A stretch of DNA of 64,000 nt from Methylobacterium sp. J-088 (GCF_022829295.1 NZ_JAKSYH010000048.1:1-64000), one strand, 5' to 3'. Counted from the stretch's first letter, positions 19,294-29,455 are shown. Notes: generated by a model from the letters alone, not told the origin. Program-made: numbers and translations.

Positions 19294-19402
19294 TCCTCCC
19301 CCTTGTGGGGAGGAGCCGGAGGTGGGGGTGGAGCAGAAGGCAACGCCGCGTTTCATCCGGCACCACCCTCACCCCTGCCCCTCCCCACAAGGGGGAGGGA
19401 GG
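19294..19402 (-). repeat. Intercistronic palindromic repeat, family C (between sufB and sufC)
   Basis: About 110 bp with complementary ends: TCCTCCCCCTTGTGGGGAGG at the left and CCTCCCCACAAGGGGGAGGG-like sequence at the right (19379-19402). GGAGGTGGGGGTGGAG and CACCACCCTCACCCC form an inner pair. It is related in style to the family B elements but distinct in sequence. It is transcribed with the suf operon. Confidence 0.65.
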
Positions 19403-19425
19403 ATGCACACACACGTTGAGGGCGC

Positions 19426-20895
<1,470 letters not shown>

Positions 20896-20964
20896 AGGCG
20901 TCTCCTAGGCATCTCCGGCGTCAAGGGCCGGGAAGCATCTGGCGGAAAGCGGGGGGGACGGCGC

Positions 20965-22134
20965 TCAGGCCGCCTGTCCTCGCCGTTTATATAGGGTCTG
21001 CACGACCCGTTCGAAGGCGTCGAGGAAGCATGCCGCATCCGCGTCCACCGTGTTCCAGCCGAGGCTGACGCGCAGCGCCCCCCCGGCGAGATCCGCATCC
21101 ACGCCCATCGCGGCGAGCGTCGCCGAGCGCGCGACCTTACCCGACGAGCAGGCCGAGCCCGACGACACCGCCACGCCGGCGAGATCGAGGGCGATCACGG
21201 ACGCGGGCGCGTCGAGGCCCGGGACCGAGAAATTCAGGGTGTTGGGCAGGCGCGGGGCTCCGGCCGCGAAGATGACGGCATCGGGCGCCAGAGCCCGCAC
21301 CCCGGCTTCGATCCGATCGCGCAGGTCGGTGAGCCGCGCGCTCTCTACATCGAGCGCCGCGCGGGCGGCCCGGGCTGCCTCGCCCATGCCGACGATGGCC
21401 GGCAGGCATTCGGTGCCGCAGCGCTGCCGACGCTCCTGTCCGCCGCCGCGCAGGAAGGCGCTCTCGAGGCTGACGCCTTCGGCCAGCACCAGCGCGCCGA
21501 CACCCTTCGGCGCCGCGAATTTATGGCCCGACAGGGTCAGGGCGTCGAGGCCGAGGGCCGCCATGTCGAGGGGGACCTTGCCGACCGCCTGCACGGCGTC
21601 GCTGTGAACCAGCGTTCGGCTATGCCCCCGCGCCAGGGCCACGACCTCGGCGAGCGGCTGCACGGCGCCGGTCTCGTTGTTCGCCGCGTGGACCGAGAGC
21701 AGCACGGTCTCGTCCGCCAGCGCGGCGAGGCGACTCTCCAGGGCGGCGAGGTCGATGATGCCCTCTCGGGTCACCGGCAGCCGCTCCACCGCGGCCTCCG
21801 GGAACCGGTGGCCTGCGGCGACGCAGGGATGCTCGGTCGCCGTGTGCAACAGCCGCGTCGGCGCCGGCAGGCCGCGGCGGCGCAGATCGCCCGACAGGAC
21901 CGCGTTCGCCGCCTCGGTCCCGCCGCTGGTGAACACGACCTGTTCGGGCCGGGCACCGACCAGAGCCGCGACGGCCGCACGGGCGGCCTCAAGAGCGGCC
22001 CGTGCGGCGCGCCCCTCGGCGTGGATCGAGGATGGATTACCCGGGAGCATCAGCGCGCGCGCCACCGCATCCGCGACGGTCGGGCGGACCGGAGCAGTGG
22101 CGTTGTAATCAAGATAGGCGCGTGCCCGGCTCAT
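20965..22134 (-). CDS. Cysteine desulfurase, IscS/NifS class
   Basis: 389 residues from ATG 22134, where MSRARAYLDYNATAPVRP is the conserved start; a further in-frame start at 22170 was rejected. The PLP lysine is Lys205 in LSGHKFAAPKGVGAL. The active-site loop is SGSACSSGKVARS. This type I desulfurase heads the suf operon, giving the cluster two cysteine desulfurases of different classes, an arrangement also seen in rhizobial suf operons. Upstream lie two Irr-type boxes. Confidence 0.93.
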   Translation of the reverse strand: MSRARAYLDYNATAPVRPTVADAVARALMLPGNPSSIHAEGRAARAALEAARAAVAALVGARPEQVVFTSGGTEAANAVLSGDLRRRGLPAPTRLLHTATEHPCVAAGHRFPEAAVERLPVTREGIIDLAALESRLAALADETVLLSVHAANNETGAVQPLAEVVALARGHSRTLVHSDAVQAVGKVPLDMAALGLDALTLSGHKFAAPKGVGALVLAEGVSLESAFLRGGGQERRQRCGTECLPAIVGMGEAARAARAALDVESARLTDLRDRIEAGVRALAPDAVIFAAGAPRLPNTLNFSVPGLDAPASVIALDLAGVAVSSGSACSSGKVARSATLAAMGVDADLAGGALRVSLGWNTVDADAACFLDAFERVVQTLYKRRGQAA

Positions 22135-22279
22135 CGGTGTCCCGTGCGATCCCCGTCTGCCACGCGTCACAATTCCTTGCCTTCCGACCGGTCCGACGTG
22201 CTAAGGGCCGCCGATGGATCGAGGCCCGCCGACCGGCAGGATCGGCTCAGGCAGCCCGTGCGACACATCGAGCAGCTTC

Positions 22280-22314
22280 TTTAGAACGATTCTAATCGAC
22301 TAGAACTGTTCTAA
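22280..22314. promoter_or_regulatory. Tandem Irr-type iron control boxes (ICE-like)
   Basis: TTAGAA-CGA-TTCTAA (22281-22295) is a perfect 6-bp inverted repeat with a 3-bp spacer. TAGAA-CTG-TTCTA (22301-22313) is a second one whose centre is 19 bp away. Both match the TTTAGAA-N3-TTCTAAA pattern of the iron control element bound by Irr, a Fur-family haem/iron regulator of Rhizobiales. They lie in the divergent region between the suf operon start (22134) and the hydrolase gene (22407), so either or both could respond. Confidence 0.75.
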
Positions 22315-22406
22315 GACTGCTTTTATGGTGCTCCCGCATCGAGTCAAGGCTGCTTGAGCTTGGCGCCGCGCGCGCGGCGGGCGAATGCGAGAGTGAGTAG
22401 CGAACC

Positions 22407-23063
22407 ATGCCCGAAGTCATCTTCACCGGCCCCGCCGGTCGCCTGGAAGGCCGTTATCAGGCCCCCAAGAAGCGCGGCGCGCCGATCGCCATCATCCTGC
22501 ACCCGCACCCGCAATTCGGGGGCACGATGAACAATCAGATTGTGTACAACCTTTTCTACACCTTCGCCAACCGCGGCTTCGCAGCCCTGCGTTTCAATTT
22601 CCGTGGGGTCGGTCGCAGCCAGGGCGCGTTCGATCACGGCTCGGGCGAATTGTCCGATGCCGCTGCGGCTCTCGATTGGGTGCAGTCGGTCAATCCGGAG
22701 GCGAAGTCCTGCTGGATCGCGGGCGTGTCGTTCGGCTCATGGATCGGCATGCAGTTGCTGATGCGCCGCCCCGAGATCGAGGGCTTCATCTCGATCGCCG
22801 CGATGGCGAATCGCTACGACTTCACCTTCCTGGCGCCCTGCCCGTCTTCCGGGCTCTTCGTGCACGGCTCGGAGGACCGGGTCGCGCCGGCCCGCGAGGT
22901 CATGCCGGTGATCGAGAAGGTGAAGGTGCAGAAGGGCGTCATCATCGAGCATCAGGTGGTCGACGGCGCCAACCACTTTTTCGACGGCAAGGTCGATGAA
23001 CTGACCCAGACGGTGGACACCTACCTCGACAAGCGTCTCGGCAAGCGCGAGGAGGCCGCCTGA
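22407..23063 (+). CDS. Alpha/beta-fold hydrolase (dienelactone hydrolase-like)
   Basis: 218 residues. Features are ILHPHPQFGGTMNNQIV, the nucleophile elbow GVSFGS near residue 110, and the histidine in VDGANHFFDGK near residue 190. It belongs to the widely conserved short alphaproteobacterial hydrolases of unknown substrate. It is divergent from the suf operon, and the Irr-type boxes are about 95 bp upstream of its start, so iron control is possible. Confidence 0.85.
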   Translation: MPEVIFTGPAGRLEGRYQAPKKRGAPIAIILHPHPQFGGTMNNQIVYNLFYTFANRGFAALRFNFRGVGRSQGAFDHGSGELSDAAAALDWVQSVNPEAKSCWIAGVSFGSWIGMQLLMRRPEIEGFISIAAMANRYDFTFLAPCPSSGLFVHGSEDRVAPAREVMPVIEKVKVQKGVIIEHQVVDGANHFFDGKVDELTQTVDTYLDKRLGKREEAA

Positions 23064-23149
23064 CGCTGCGCCAACCCTGCGCCTTGACGGGGAGCGCCCC
23101 GGGGGAATACGGCGCGGGCATCGGAATCCACCACAGCTCCGCAGGTCTG

Positions 23150-23536
23150 ATGTCAGAAAGCCCGTGCGACCAACCCGTGGTGCTCCTGGTCGAGGATGAT
23201 GGTCTCCTGCTGATGGAGGCCGCAGATACCCTGGCGGATGCGGGCTTCACGGTCCTGGAGGCGAGCCACGCCGACAAGGCGCTGAAGGTGCTGGAGAACC
23301 GCGACGATGTCGGCGTCCTGATGACGGATGTCGACATGCCGCAGGGCTCGATGGACGGCTTCGCCCTCGCCCGGCTGGTGGCGCATCGCTGGCCGTCGAT
23401 CCCCGTGCTGGTCGTGTCCGGCATGGGCACGCCCGGCCCGAACGACATGCCGGAGGGCGCCCGGTTCATCCCGAAGCCCTACGAGCCGATCACGCTGGTC
23501 CGGACGCTGCGCGCCTTCATCCAGCGCGCGGCTTGA
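23150..23536 (+). CDS. Single-domain response regulator
   Basis: 128 residues from ATG 23150; a longer frame from 23084 has no receiver-domain sequence before VVLLVEDD. The acidic pair is in VEDD (14-17), the phospho-acceptor is Asp60 in LMTDVDMP, and the conserved lysine is in IPKPYEP. There is no output domain, so it works by protein interaction like CheY or CpdR-type regulators. No histidine kinase is adjacent. Confidence 0.87.
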   Translation: MSESPCDQPVVLLVEDDGLLLMEAADTLADAGFTVLEASHADKALKVLENRDDVGVLMTDVDMPQGSMDGFALARLVAHRWPSIPVLVVSGMGTPGPNDMPEGARFIPKPYEPITLVRTLRAFIQRAA

Positions 23537-23594
23537 CGCACCGGTCCGCCCGGGCTCACCGCGACTCCGGGCCCCGAACCGCCGACCGAGAGCC

Positions 23595-24887
23595 ATGACG
23601 GACACCACGCGACAGCACCGTTTCGCCACGCGGGCCATCCATGCGGGCGCCGCGCCGGACCCCGCCACGGGTGCGCGGGTCCAGCCGATCTACTTTACGA
23701 ACGGCTTCGTGTTCGACTCGACCGAGCAGGCGGCCGATATCTTCGCGGGCCGCCGCACCGGGTTCTCCTATTCACGCGGTTCGAACCCAACGGTGGCCGC
23801 GTTGGAGCGCCGCATCGCCGATCTGGAGGGCGCCAAGGCCGGGGTGGCGGTGTCCTCCGGACAATCCGCCATGCAGCTGGTCCTGATGACGCTGATGAGG
23901 AGCGGCGACGCCTATGTCGCGTCCCCGCGTCTGTTCGGCGGCTCGCTCGGCCTGATGCGGCGCCTCGACGGGCGCTACGACCTGAAGCCCCGCTTCGCCC
24001 GCGGCATGGACCCGGAGGATTTCGAGGCGGCGATCACACCGGACTGCCGGGCGATCTTCTGCGAATCGATCGTGAACCCGTGCGGTTCGGTGATGGACCT
24101 CGACGGGATCGCCGCGGTGGCCCGCCGCCACGGCCTGCCGCTCGTGGTAGACAACACCCTTGCCTCGCCGGCCCTGATCCGACCGATCGAGCACGGCGCC
24201 GACATCGTCTGGCACTCCACCTCGAAGTTCCTGAGCGGATCCGGCCAGACCATCGGCGGCATGATCTGCGATGCCGGCACGTTCGATTGGACCAAGGCCG
24301 GCGGCTACAACCTGATCACCGAGCCCTGGCCGGATTACGACGACCTCGTGCTGACCGAGGCCTTTCCGGCGACGCCCTTCGCGGCGGCGTGCCGGTTCTT
24401 CGGCCTGCGCGATCTGGGGCCCGGCCTGTCGCCGATGAACGCGTTCCTGACGCTGATGGGCATCGAGACTCTGCCGCTGCGCATGGAGCGGCACTGCGCC
24501 AACGCGCGGGCGGTGGCGGCCTTCCTGAAGGATCATCCGGCCGTGGACTGGGTGAGCTACCCGATGTTGCCCGGTCAGCCCGGGGAGGCGCTGGCGCGCC
24601 GCTACACGCCGGACGGGCCGGGCTCGATCTTCACCGTCGCGCTCAAGGGCGGCGAGCCCGCGGCGCTCGAACTCATCGCCGGGCTGGAGCTGATCTCGCA
24701 CCTCGTGAACATCGGCGAGATCAAATCGCTGGCGATCCACCCCGCCTCGACCACGCATCGCCAACTGCCCGAGCACGAGAAGGCCGCCGCGCAGGTCGGG
24801 CCCGAGACCGTGCGGCTGTCGATCGGGCTGGAGAACGCGGCGGATCTGATCGCGGATCTTCAGCAGGCGCTGGATAAGCTGGGCTGA
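23595..24887 (+). CDS. metZ: O-acetyl/O-succinylhomoserine sulfhydrylase (homocysteine synthase)
   Basis: 430 residues from ATG 23595; the open frame runs further upstream through the response-regulator gene but out of register with it. It is a Cys/Met-metabolism PLP enzyme. The PLP lysine is Lys211 in WHSTSKFLSGSG, and SYSRGSNPT (59-67) and SSGQSAMQ (88-95) contact PLP. IHPASTTHRQLPEHE is a family signature. It makes homocysteine from an activated homoserine and sulfide. Choice between MetY and MetZ substrate is uncertain. No SAM riboswitch was recognised in the short upstream gap. Confidence 0.88.
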   Translation: MTDTTRQHRFATRAIHAGAAPDPATGARVQPIYFTNGFVFDSTEQAADIFAGRRTGFSYSRGSNPTVAALERRIADLEGAKAGVAVSSGQSAMQLVLMTLMRSGDAYVASPRLFGGSLGLMRRLDGRYDLKPRFARGMDPEDFEAAITPDCRAIFCESIVNPCGSVMDLDGIAAVARRHGLPLVVDNTLASPALIRPIEHGADIVWHSTSKFLSGSGQTIGGMICDAGTFDWTKAGGYNLITEPWPDYDDLVLTEAFPATPFAAACRFFGLRDLGPGLSPMNAFLTLMGIETLPLRMERHCANARAVAAFLKDHPAVDWVSYPMLPGQPGEALARRYTPDGPGSIFTVALKGGEPAALELIAGLELISHLVNIGEIKSLAIHPASTTHRQLPEHEKAAAQVGPETVRLSIGLENAADLIADLQQALDKLG

Positions 24888-24929
24888 GCAGGGTTTAGCA
24901 GCGGTCAAACTGCCGAAAGGGCGCGCGGA

Positions 24930-25110
24930 GTTTCTCCCTCCCCCGCGGGGGCCTGCGGGTTCACGCGTTCGGTCTGACAACACCAGTTCAGGGTCGAGCG
25001 CGGGTCCCCGCTCCCGTGCGGGAGAGGGGGCCTGTCGAGCTTCTCCGCCGACGCCGATGTCCGCGCTGGGTATGTGTGAAAGACGTCGTCCGCAGAGGGG
25101 AGAGGAAGGG
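24930..25110. repeat. Partial palindromic repeat region between metZ and the thiolase gene
   Basis: The 245-bp convergent gap contains TCCCTCCCCCGCGGGGG (24942-24958) and a hairpin CCGCTCCCGTGCGGGAG followed by AGGGGGCCTGTCGAGC, resembling one hairpin arm of family A. The full two-hairpin layout is not present, so this looks like a decayed or partial copy. Confidence 0.45.
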
Positions 25111-25132
25111 CGGCGGAGCCGTCGCCTCTGGC

Positions 25133-26302
25133 TCAGCGCCGCCGTTCCAGGATCGACACATAATTCGCCACGGCCGCGCCGCCCATGTTGAAGATCCCGG
25201 CGAGTTCGGCCCCGGACACCTGCATCTCCCCCGCTTCGCCCATGAGCTGAAGGCAGGCCATCACGTGCATCGAGACGCCGGTGGCGCCCACCGGGTGGCC
25301 CTTGGCCTTGAGCCCGCCGGACGGGTTGATCGGCAGCCGGCCGCCCTTCTCGGCCAGCCCATCGCGCACCACGCGGAAACCCTCGCCCGGGGCGGCGAGG
25401 CCCATGGCCTCGTACTCGATCAGTTCAGCGATGGTGAAGCAATCGTGGGTCTCCACGAAGGACAGGTCGTCGTTGCCGATGCCGGCCTGCGCCCGCGCCT
25501 TGTCCCAGGCCATCCGCGCGCCCTTGAACTCCGTCGGGTCGCGGCGGGAGAGCGGCAGGATGTCGTTGACATGGGCCCGGGCGCGGAAGCCGATCGCCCG
25601 CTCCAGCCCCTCGGCGGTCTCGGCATCGGCCACCACCAGGGCCGCCGCCCCATCGGAGATCAGCGAGCAGTCGGTGCGCCGCAGGGGTGCGGCCACGTAG
25701 GGGTTCTTGTCCGAGACGCGGTTGCAGAACGCGAAGCCGAGATCCTTGCGCAGCTGCGCGTAGGGGTTGGCGACGCCGTTGCGGTGGTTCTTGGCGGCGA
25801 TCCGGGCCAGCTCTTCGCTGCGGTCGCCGTAGCGTTGGAAGTACCCCGCCGCGATCCGCCCGAACACGCCCGCGAAGCCGCCCTCGATCTCGGCCTCCTC
25901 CTTGCGATAGGAGGCGCCCAGCAGGATGTCGCCGGTTTCGGCCACGGACTTGGCGGTCATCTTCTCGGCGCCGATCACCAGGGCGATCCGGCCCCGGCCG
26001 CTATCCACGAAATCGAGGGCCGCGTAGAGCGCCGCCGAGCCGGTGGCGCAGGCATTCTCCAGATGGGTCGCCGGCGCGTGGGCGAGGCCCGGCCGGTTCA
26101 CGGCGACGAGCGAGCCCTCGAAGCCCTGCTTCGAGAAGCCGGTGTTCATCGAGCCGACGTAGATGCCGTCGACCTGCGATTCCTCCACGCCGGCATGGGC
26201 CAGCGCCTCACCGGAGACCCGGGCGATCAGCCCCTCGACATCCGGCTCCTCCAGCTTGCCGAACGGGGTGTGGGCCCAGCCCACGATGCAGGCGCGCGTC
26301 AT
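25133..26302 (-). CDS. Thiolase family protein (SCP2/acetyl-CoA acetyltransferase-like)
   Basis: 389 residues. The nucleophilic cysteine is Cys85 in ENACATGSAAL, and the catalytic histidine is in KAKGHPVGATG. At the C-terminus, where classical thiolases carry a second cysteine (C-x-G), this protein has NMGGAAVANY. That is typical of the SCP-x/non-decarboxylating branch. It probably acts in acyl-CoA metabolism. It follows the IlvD-like gene on the same strand, with a 12-bp tandem repeat between them. Confidence 0.88.
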   Translation of the reverse strand: MTRACIVGWAHTPFGKLEEPDVEGLIARVSGEALAHAGVEESQVDGIYVGSMNTGFSKQGFEGSLVAVNRPGLAHAPATHLENACATGSAALYAALDFVDSGRGRIALVIGAEKMTAKSVAETGDILLGASYRKEEAEIEGGFAGVFGRIAAGYFQRYGDRSEELARIAAKNHRNGVANPYAQLRKDLGFAFCNRVSDKNPYVAAPLRRTDCSLISDGAAALVVADAETAEGLERAIGFRARAHVNDILPLSRRDPTEFKGARMAWDKARAQAGIGNDDLSFVETHDCFTIAELIEYEAMGLAAPGEGFRVVRDGLAEKGGRLPINPSGGLKAKGHPVGATGVSMHVMACLQLMGEAGEMQVSGAELAGIFNMGGAAVANYVSILERRR

Positions 26303-26315
26303 CCGGTGACCTCCC

Positions 26316-26363
26316 GACTCTTGGCTTGACTCTTGGCCCGACTCTTGGCCCGACGATGGGCCC
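26316..26363. repeat. 12-bp tandem repeat, four units
   Basis: GACTCTTGGCTT, GACTCTTGGCCC, GACTCTTGGCCC and GACGATGGGCCC follow one another at 26316, 26328, 26340 and 26352. The array occupies the intergenic space just upstream of the thiolase start codon. Unit length suggests slipped-strand variation. Confidence 0.8.
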
Positions 26364-26390
26364 GGCGCGGCCGGCGATCAAGCCGGCCGC

Positions 26391-28109
26391 TCAGCCGTCG
26401 CGCCCCTCCCCCATCAGGAAGTCGAAGTCGCAGCCCTCCGGCGCCTGCGTGACGGTGCGGCGGTAGAGCGCCTTGTAGCCCCGGGTCGGGGCCGGCGGCG
26501 GCCGATGATCGGCGAGGCGCTGGGCGATCTCTTCGGGCTCGACCAGCAGGTCGATCCGCTTGTCCCGGATCGACAGCTTGATCCGGTCCCCGTCGCGCAC
26601 CGCGGCCAGCGGACCCCCGACGGCCGATTCGGGCGCGATGTGCAGCACGATCGACCCGAACGCCGTGCCCGACATCCGCGCATCGGAGATGCGCACCATG
26701 TCCTTCACCCCCGCCCGGGCGAGTTTTTTCGGGATCGGCAGGTATCCGGCCTCCGGCATCCCGGCCGCGTGCGGACCGGCATTCTGGAGGACCAGCACGT
26801 CGCCGGGGTTCACGTCGAGGTTGGGATCGTCGATCCGCCGGCTCAGGTCCTCCAGGCCGGTGAACACCACCGCCCGGCCCTCGGATTCGAACAGCTCCGG
26901 CGTCGCGGCCGCGCGCTTGAAGATCGCACCCTCGGGGGCGAGGTTGCCGGTCAGCGCCACCAGCCCGCCGACCGGCGAGACGGGATTGTCGAACGCGCGG
27001 ATCACCGCGCGGTCGACCCAGCCGGCGGGCTCGTCGAGCCGCTCGGCCAGCGTGCGGCCCTCGACGTCCACGGTGTCGAGGTGGAGCAAAGGGCGCAGTT
27101 CGCGCAGCAGCGCGCCCATGCCGCCGGCCGCATGGAAATCCTCCATGTAGCCCTCGCCCACGGGCTTGAGGTCGACCAGCACGGGGGTCTCGTCGGAGAT
27201 CTGGTTGAAGCGCTCATACGGAACGCGGATGCCGAGCCGCCCGGCGATGGCCGTGAGGTGGACGATGGCGTTGGTCGAGCCCGAGACCGCCATCAGGACC
27301 CGAATCGCGTTCTCGACGGACTGGCGGGTGATGACCTGAGACGGCGCGATTTTCGACTGGATCAACCGCACGGCGGCGCGGCCGGTCTCCTCGGCGGCGA
27401 CCAGCCGGTCGGAATGCACCGCCGGGATCGCGGCCGTGCCCGGCAGCGACATGCCGAGCGCTTCCGCGATGCACGCCATGGTCGAGGCCGTGCCCATCAC
27501 CGCGCAGGTGCCGGCGGTGACCGAGAGCCGACCCTCGACCTCGGCGATTTCCTCGGCGTCGACGGTGCCGGCCCGGTACTTGGCCCAGAACCCCCGGCAA
27601 TCCGTGCAGGCGCCGAGGCGCTGGCCCCTGTGGCGGCCGGTCGACATCGGGCCGGTGACAAGCTGGATCGCCGGCAGCCCCGCCGAGGCCGCGCCCATGA
27701 GCTGGGCCGGTACGGTCTTGTCGCAGCCGCCGATCAGCACGACCGCATCCATCGGCTGGGCCTGGATCATCTCCTCCGTGTCCATGGCCATCAGGTTGCG
27801 GTACATCATGCTGGTCGGGTTGAGGAAAACCTCGCCGAGCGACACGGTCGGGAACGGCCGCGGCAGGGCGCCGGCCGCCAGCACGCCACGGGAGACCGCC
27901 TCCACCAGCTCGTCCATGCCCCGGTGGCAGTTGTTGAAGCCCGAGGGCGTCATGGCGATGCCGATCACCGGCTTGTTCAGGAGCCCGATCGAGAGGCCCA
28001 TCGAGCGGGCGAAGGAGCGGCGCAGGTAGCGGGCGAAGTCGCGGTCGCCGTAATTGGTCAGGCCGCGGTCGAGCCCGTGCGGCTCGTCATGTCCGGCGTC
28101 ATCGCTCAT
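26391..28109 (-). CDS. IlvD/Edd family dehydratase, sugar-acid dehydratase-like
   Basis: 572 residues from ATG 28109; in-frame sequence upstream is not conserved in style. Cluster cysteines are in IGGCDKTVPAQL and GACTDCRG. NPTSMMYRNLMAMDTEEMIQ-type wording and the ISDARMSGTAFG motif identify the family. It differs from housekeeping IlvD and is closer to L-arabinonate/xylonate-type dehydratases, which convert aldonic acids to 2-keto-3-deoxy acids. The substrate is inference. It is followed by the thiolase gene. Confidence 0.85.
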   Translation of the reverse strand: MSDDAGHDEPHGLDRGLTNYGDRDFARYLRRSFARSMGLSIGLLNKPVIGIAMTPSGFNNCHRGMDELVEAVSRGVLAAGALPRPFPTVSLGEVFLNPTSMMYRNLMAMDTEEMIQAQPMDAVVLIGGCDKTVPAQLMGAASAGLPAIQLVTGPMSTGRHRGQRLGACTDCRGFWAKYRAGTVDAEEIAEVEGRLSVTAGTCAVMGTASTMACIAEALGMSLPGTAAIPAVHSDRLVAAEETGRAAVRLIQSKIAPSQVITRQSVENAIRVLMAVSGSTNAIVHLTAIAGRLGIRVPYERFNQISDETPVLVDLKPVGEGYMEDFHAAGGMGALLRELRPLLHLDTVDVEGRTLAERLDEPAGWVDRAVIRAFDNPVSPVGGLVALTGNLAPEGAIFKRAAATPELFESEGRAVVFTGLEDLSRRIDDPNLDVNPGDVLVLQNAGPHAAGMPEAGYLPIPKKLARAGVKDMVRISDARMSGTAFGSIVLHIAPESAVGGPLAAVRDGDRIKLSIRDKRIDLLVEPEEIAQRLADHRPPPAPTRGYKALYRRTVTQAPEGCDFDFLMGEGRDG

Positions 28110-28138
28110 GGCGTCGATCCCTGAGAAGCAAGTGCGAC

Positions 28139-28170
28139 GGAAGTCAGCGCAGGTGGAAGTCAGCGCAGGT
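28139..28170. repeat. 16-bp perfect tandem duplication at a stop codon
   Basis: GGAAGTCAGCGCAGGT occurs twice back to back (28139-28154 and 28155-28170). The second copy contains the last codons and stop of the 29-residue gene on the minus strand, so the first copy is a duplicate of that gene's 3' end. Confidence 0.85.
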
Positions 28171-28249
28171 GGAAGGCGATCCACGCGACCCCGGCGAGCA
28201 CGACGGCTGTCAGCAACCACCGCGCGTATACGCGATACCGTATTCTCAT
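28160..28249 (-). CDS. 29-residue membrane peptide coupled to the Nudix gene
   Basis: The ATG at 28249 overlaps the TGA of the Nudix hydrolase gene (ATGA), so translation should be coupled. The peptide has a basic start (MRIRYRVYARW), one hydrophobic helix (LLTAVVLAGVAWIAF) and a short HLR end, a canonical positive-inside single-pass topology. No family was recognised. Confidence 0.55.
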   Translation of the reverse strand: MRIRYRVYARWLLTAVVLAGVAWIAFHLR

Positions 28250-28815
28250 GTCGGAAAAAGCTCCGGATGCCGGAGGCGCAGCGCCAGCACGAGGGTCAGC
28301 GTCTTGAGGTCGGTGATTTCGGCCCGGTCGGCCATGGCGGCCAGCTCCGCGAGCGGCACCTCGATGATCCGGATGTTCTCGTGCTCGCCCTCGGCCCCGC
28401 CGCCCGCTTCGGCCCGGTCTCCGCGGCCGTAGGCGGCGAGGTAGAGGTGGATCTTCTCGGTGGTCAAACTCGCGCAGGAATAAGCGGCGCCGATGAAGTC
28501 CAGGCCATGCAGGCGCAGGCCGACCTCCTCCAGAACTTCCCGGCGGGCATTCTCCTCCGGGCCGCCGTCGTCGATCAGGCCGGCCGGCGCTTCGAGCTGC
28601 ATCTGCTCGCCGGCGGCGAACAGGGCCGGCACCCGCAACTCGCGCACCAGCGTGGCGACCCGCCGCTCGGGATCGAAGGGCAGGATCCCGACCGAGTGCC
28701 CGTGATCCTCGATCGCCCGCTCCGCGACGGATCCGTCGTGGAGGCGCACCTGCGCGAGTCCGAACCGGTTCCAGCCTTCGTGGAGGAAGCGGATCGACAG
28801 GATCTCGGCCTTCAT
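28246..28815 (-). CDS. Nudix hydrolase, NudK/ADP-ribose pyrophosphatase-like
   Basis: 189 residues. The Nudix box REVLEEVGL near residue 92, preceded by GLIDDGGPEENA, has the spacing of GDP-mannose/ADP-ribose pyrophosphatases rather than MutT. ERAIEDHGHSVGILPFDPER and the C-terminal ITDLKTLTLVLAL fit NudK. It would hydrolyse nucleotide-sugar or ADP-ribose diphosphates. It is divergent from the Mrp operon. Confidence 0.87.
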   Translation of the reverse strand: MKAEILSIRFLHEGWNRFGLAQVRLHDGSVAERAIEDHGHSVGILPFDPERRVATLVRELRVPALFAAGEQMQLEAPAGLIDDGGPEENARREVLEEVGLRLHGLDFIGAAYSCASLTTEKIHLYLAAYGRGDRAEAGGGAEGEHENIRIIEVPLAELAAMADRAEITDLKTLTLVLALRLRHPELFPT

Positions 28816-28963
28816 GATGCGCCCTCGCCCGCCGAACCGTCCGACGCCGCGCCATGCTTACACGAAGGCGTGTCCTCGGGTTCCGGGAACGCCCGTGTCC
28901 CGAACCCGTTTGGATCGGTCAGGCGTATGGCCACGCTTTCACGACGGCTTCCGGTCAGGATCG

Positions 28964-29455
28964 ATGCGGCTAGGACCGATCAGCGGGTTCAAGGAGCGGA
29001 CGACGCGCGATGCCGTCGCGATCTGGCTGCTGCTCGCCCTCGCCTACTTGGTCTTCGCCGGTTCGGTGAGCGTGACCGAAAGCATCGCCATGGTCGGATG
29101 CGCGACCCTCGGCACGGCCTGGTGGTGGGTCGTAGGGCGGCGCGGCGGCATGCGTTTCCGGTTCGACCGGGTCGCGCTCCGGCCGCTCGGGCCGGCAATC
29201 CTGGGCATGGCCCGGCAGACGGGGCGGGTTGGGCTTCAGCTGGCGCGGGTCGTGTTCGGGCGCGCCGGGGGTGGCGTGACACGCGAGCAGAGCGCCGCCA
29301 CGATCGCCTGGGCACGGCCTGACGGAGAAACGGCATCGGCGACCCGCGCGGTGGGGCTGCTCGCCGCCTCGCTCGCCCCGGACAGCTACGTGGTCAGCCT
29401 CGACCGTGCGCACGGGACGGTGACGACGCACGCCCTGGCGGGTGAAGCGCCATGA
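28964..29455 (+). CDS. mrpE: Mrp-type cation/proton antiporter subunit E
   Basis: 163 residues from ATG 28964, with CAGGA before it. Two or three N-terminal helices (AIWLLLALAYLVFAG, SIAMVGCATLGTAWWWVV) are followed by a cytoplasmic domain including LLAASLAPDSYVVSLD, the MnhE signature. It is the first gene of a seven-gene operon in which neighbours overlap by about 4 bp or lie close together. Confidence 0.9.
   Translation: MRLGPISGFKERTTRDAVAIWLLLALAYLVFAGSVSVTESIAMVGCATLGTAWWWVVGRRGGMRFRFDRVALRPLGPAILGMARQTGRVGLQLARVVFGRAGGGVTREQSAATIAWARPDGETASATRAVGLLAASLAPDSYVVSLDRAHGTVTTHALAGEAP

Noticed and set aside
23537..23594. A SAM-II riboswitch before the homocysteine synthase gene
   Set aside because: SAM-II is common before such genes in alphaproteobacteria, but the 58-bp gap here shows none of its conserved pseudoknot sequence.
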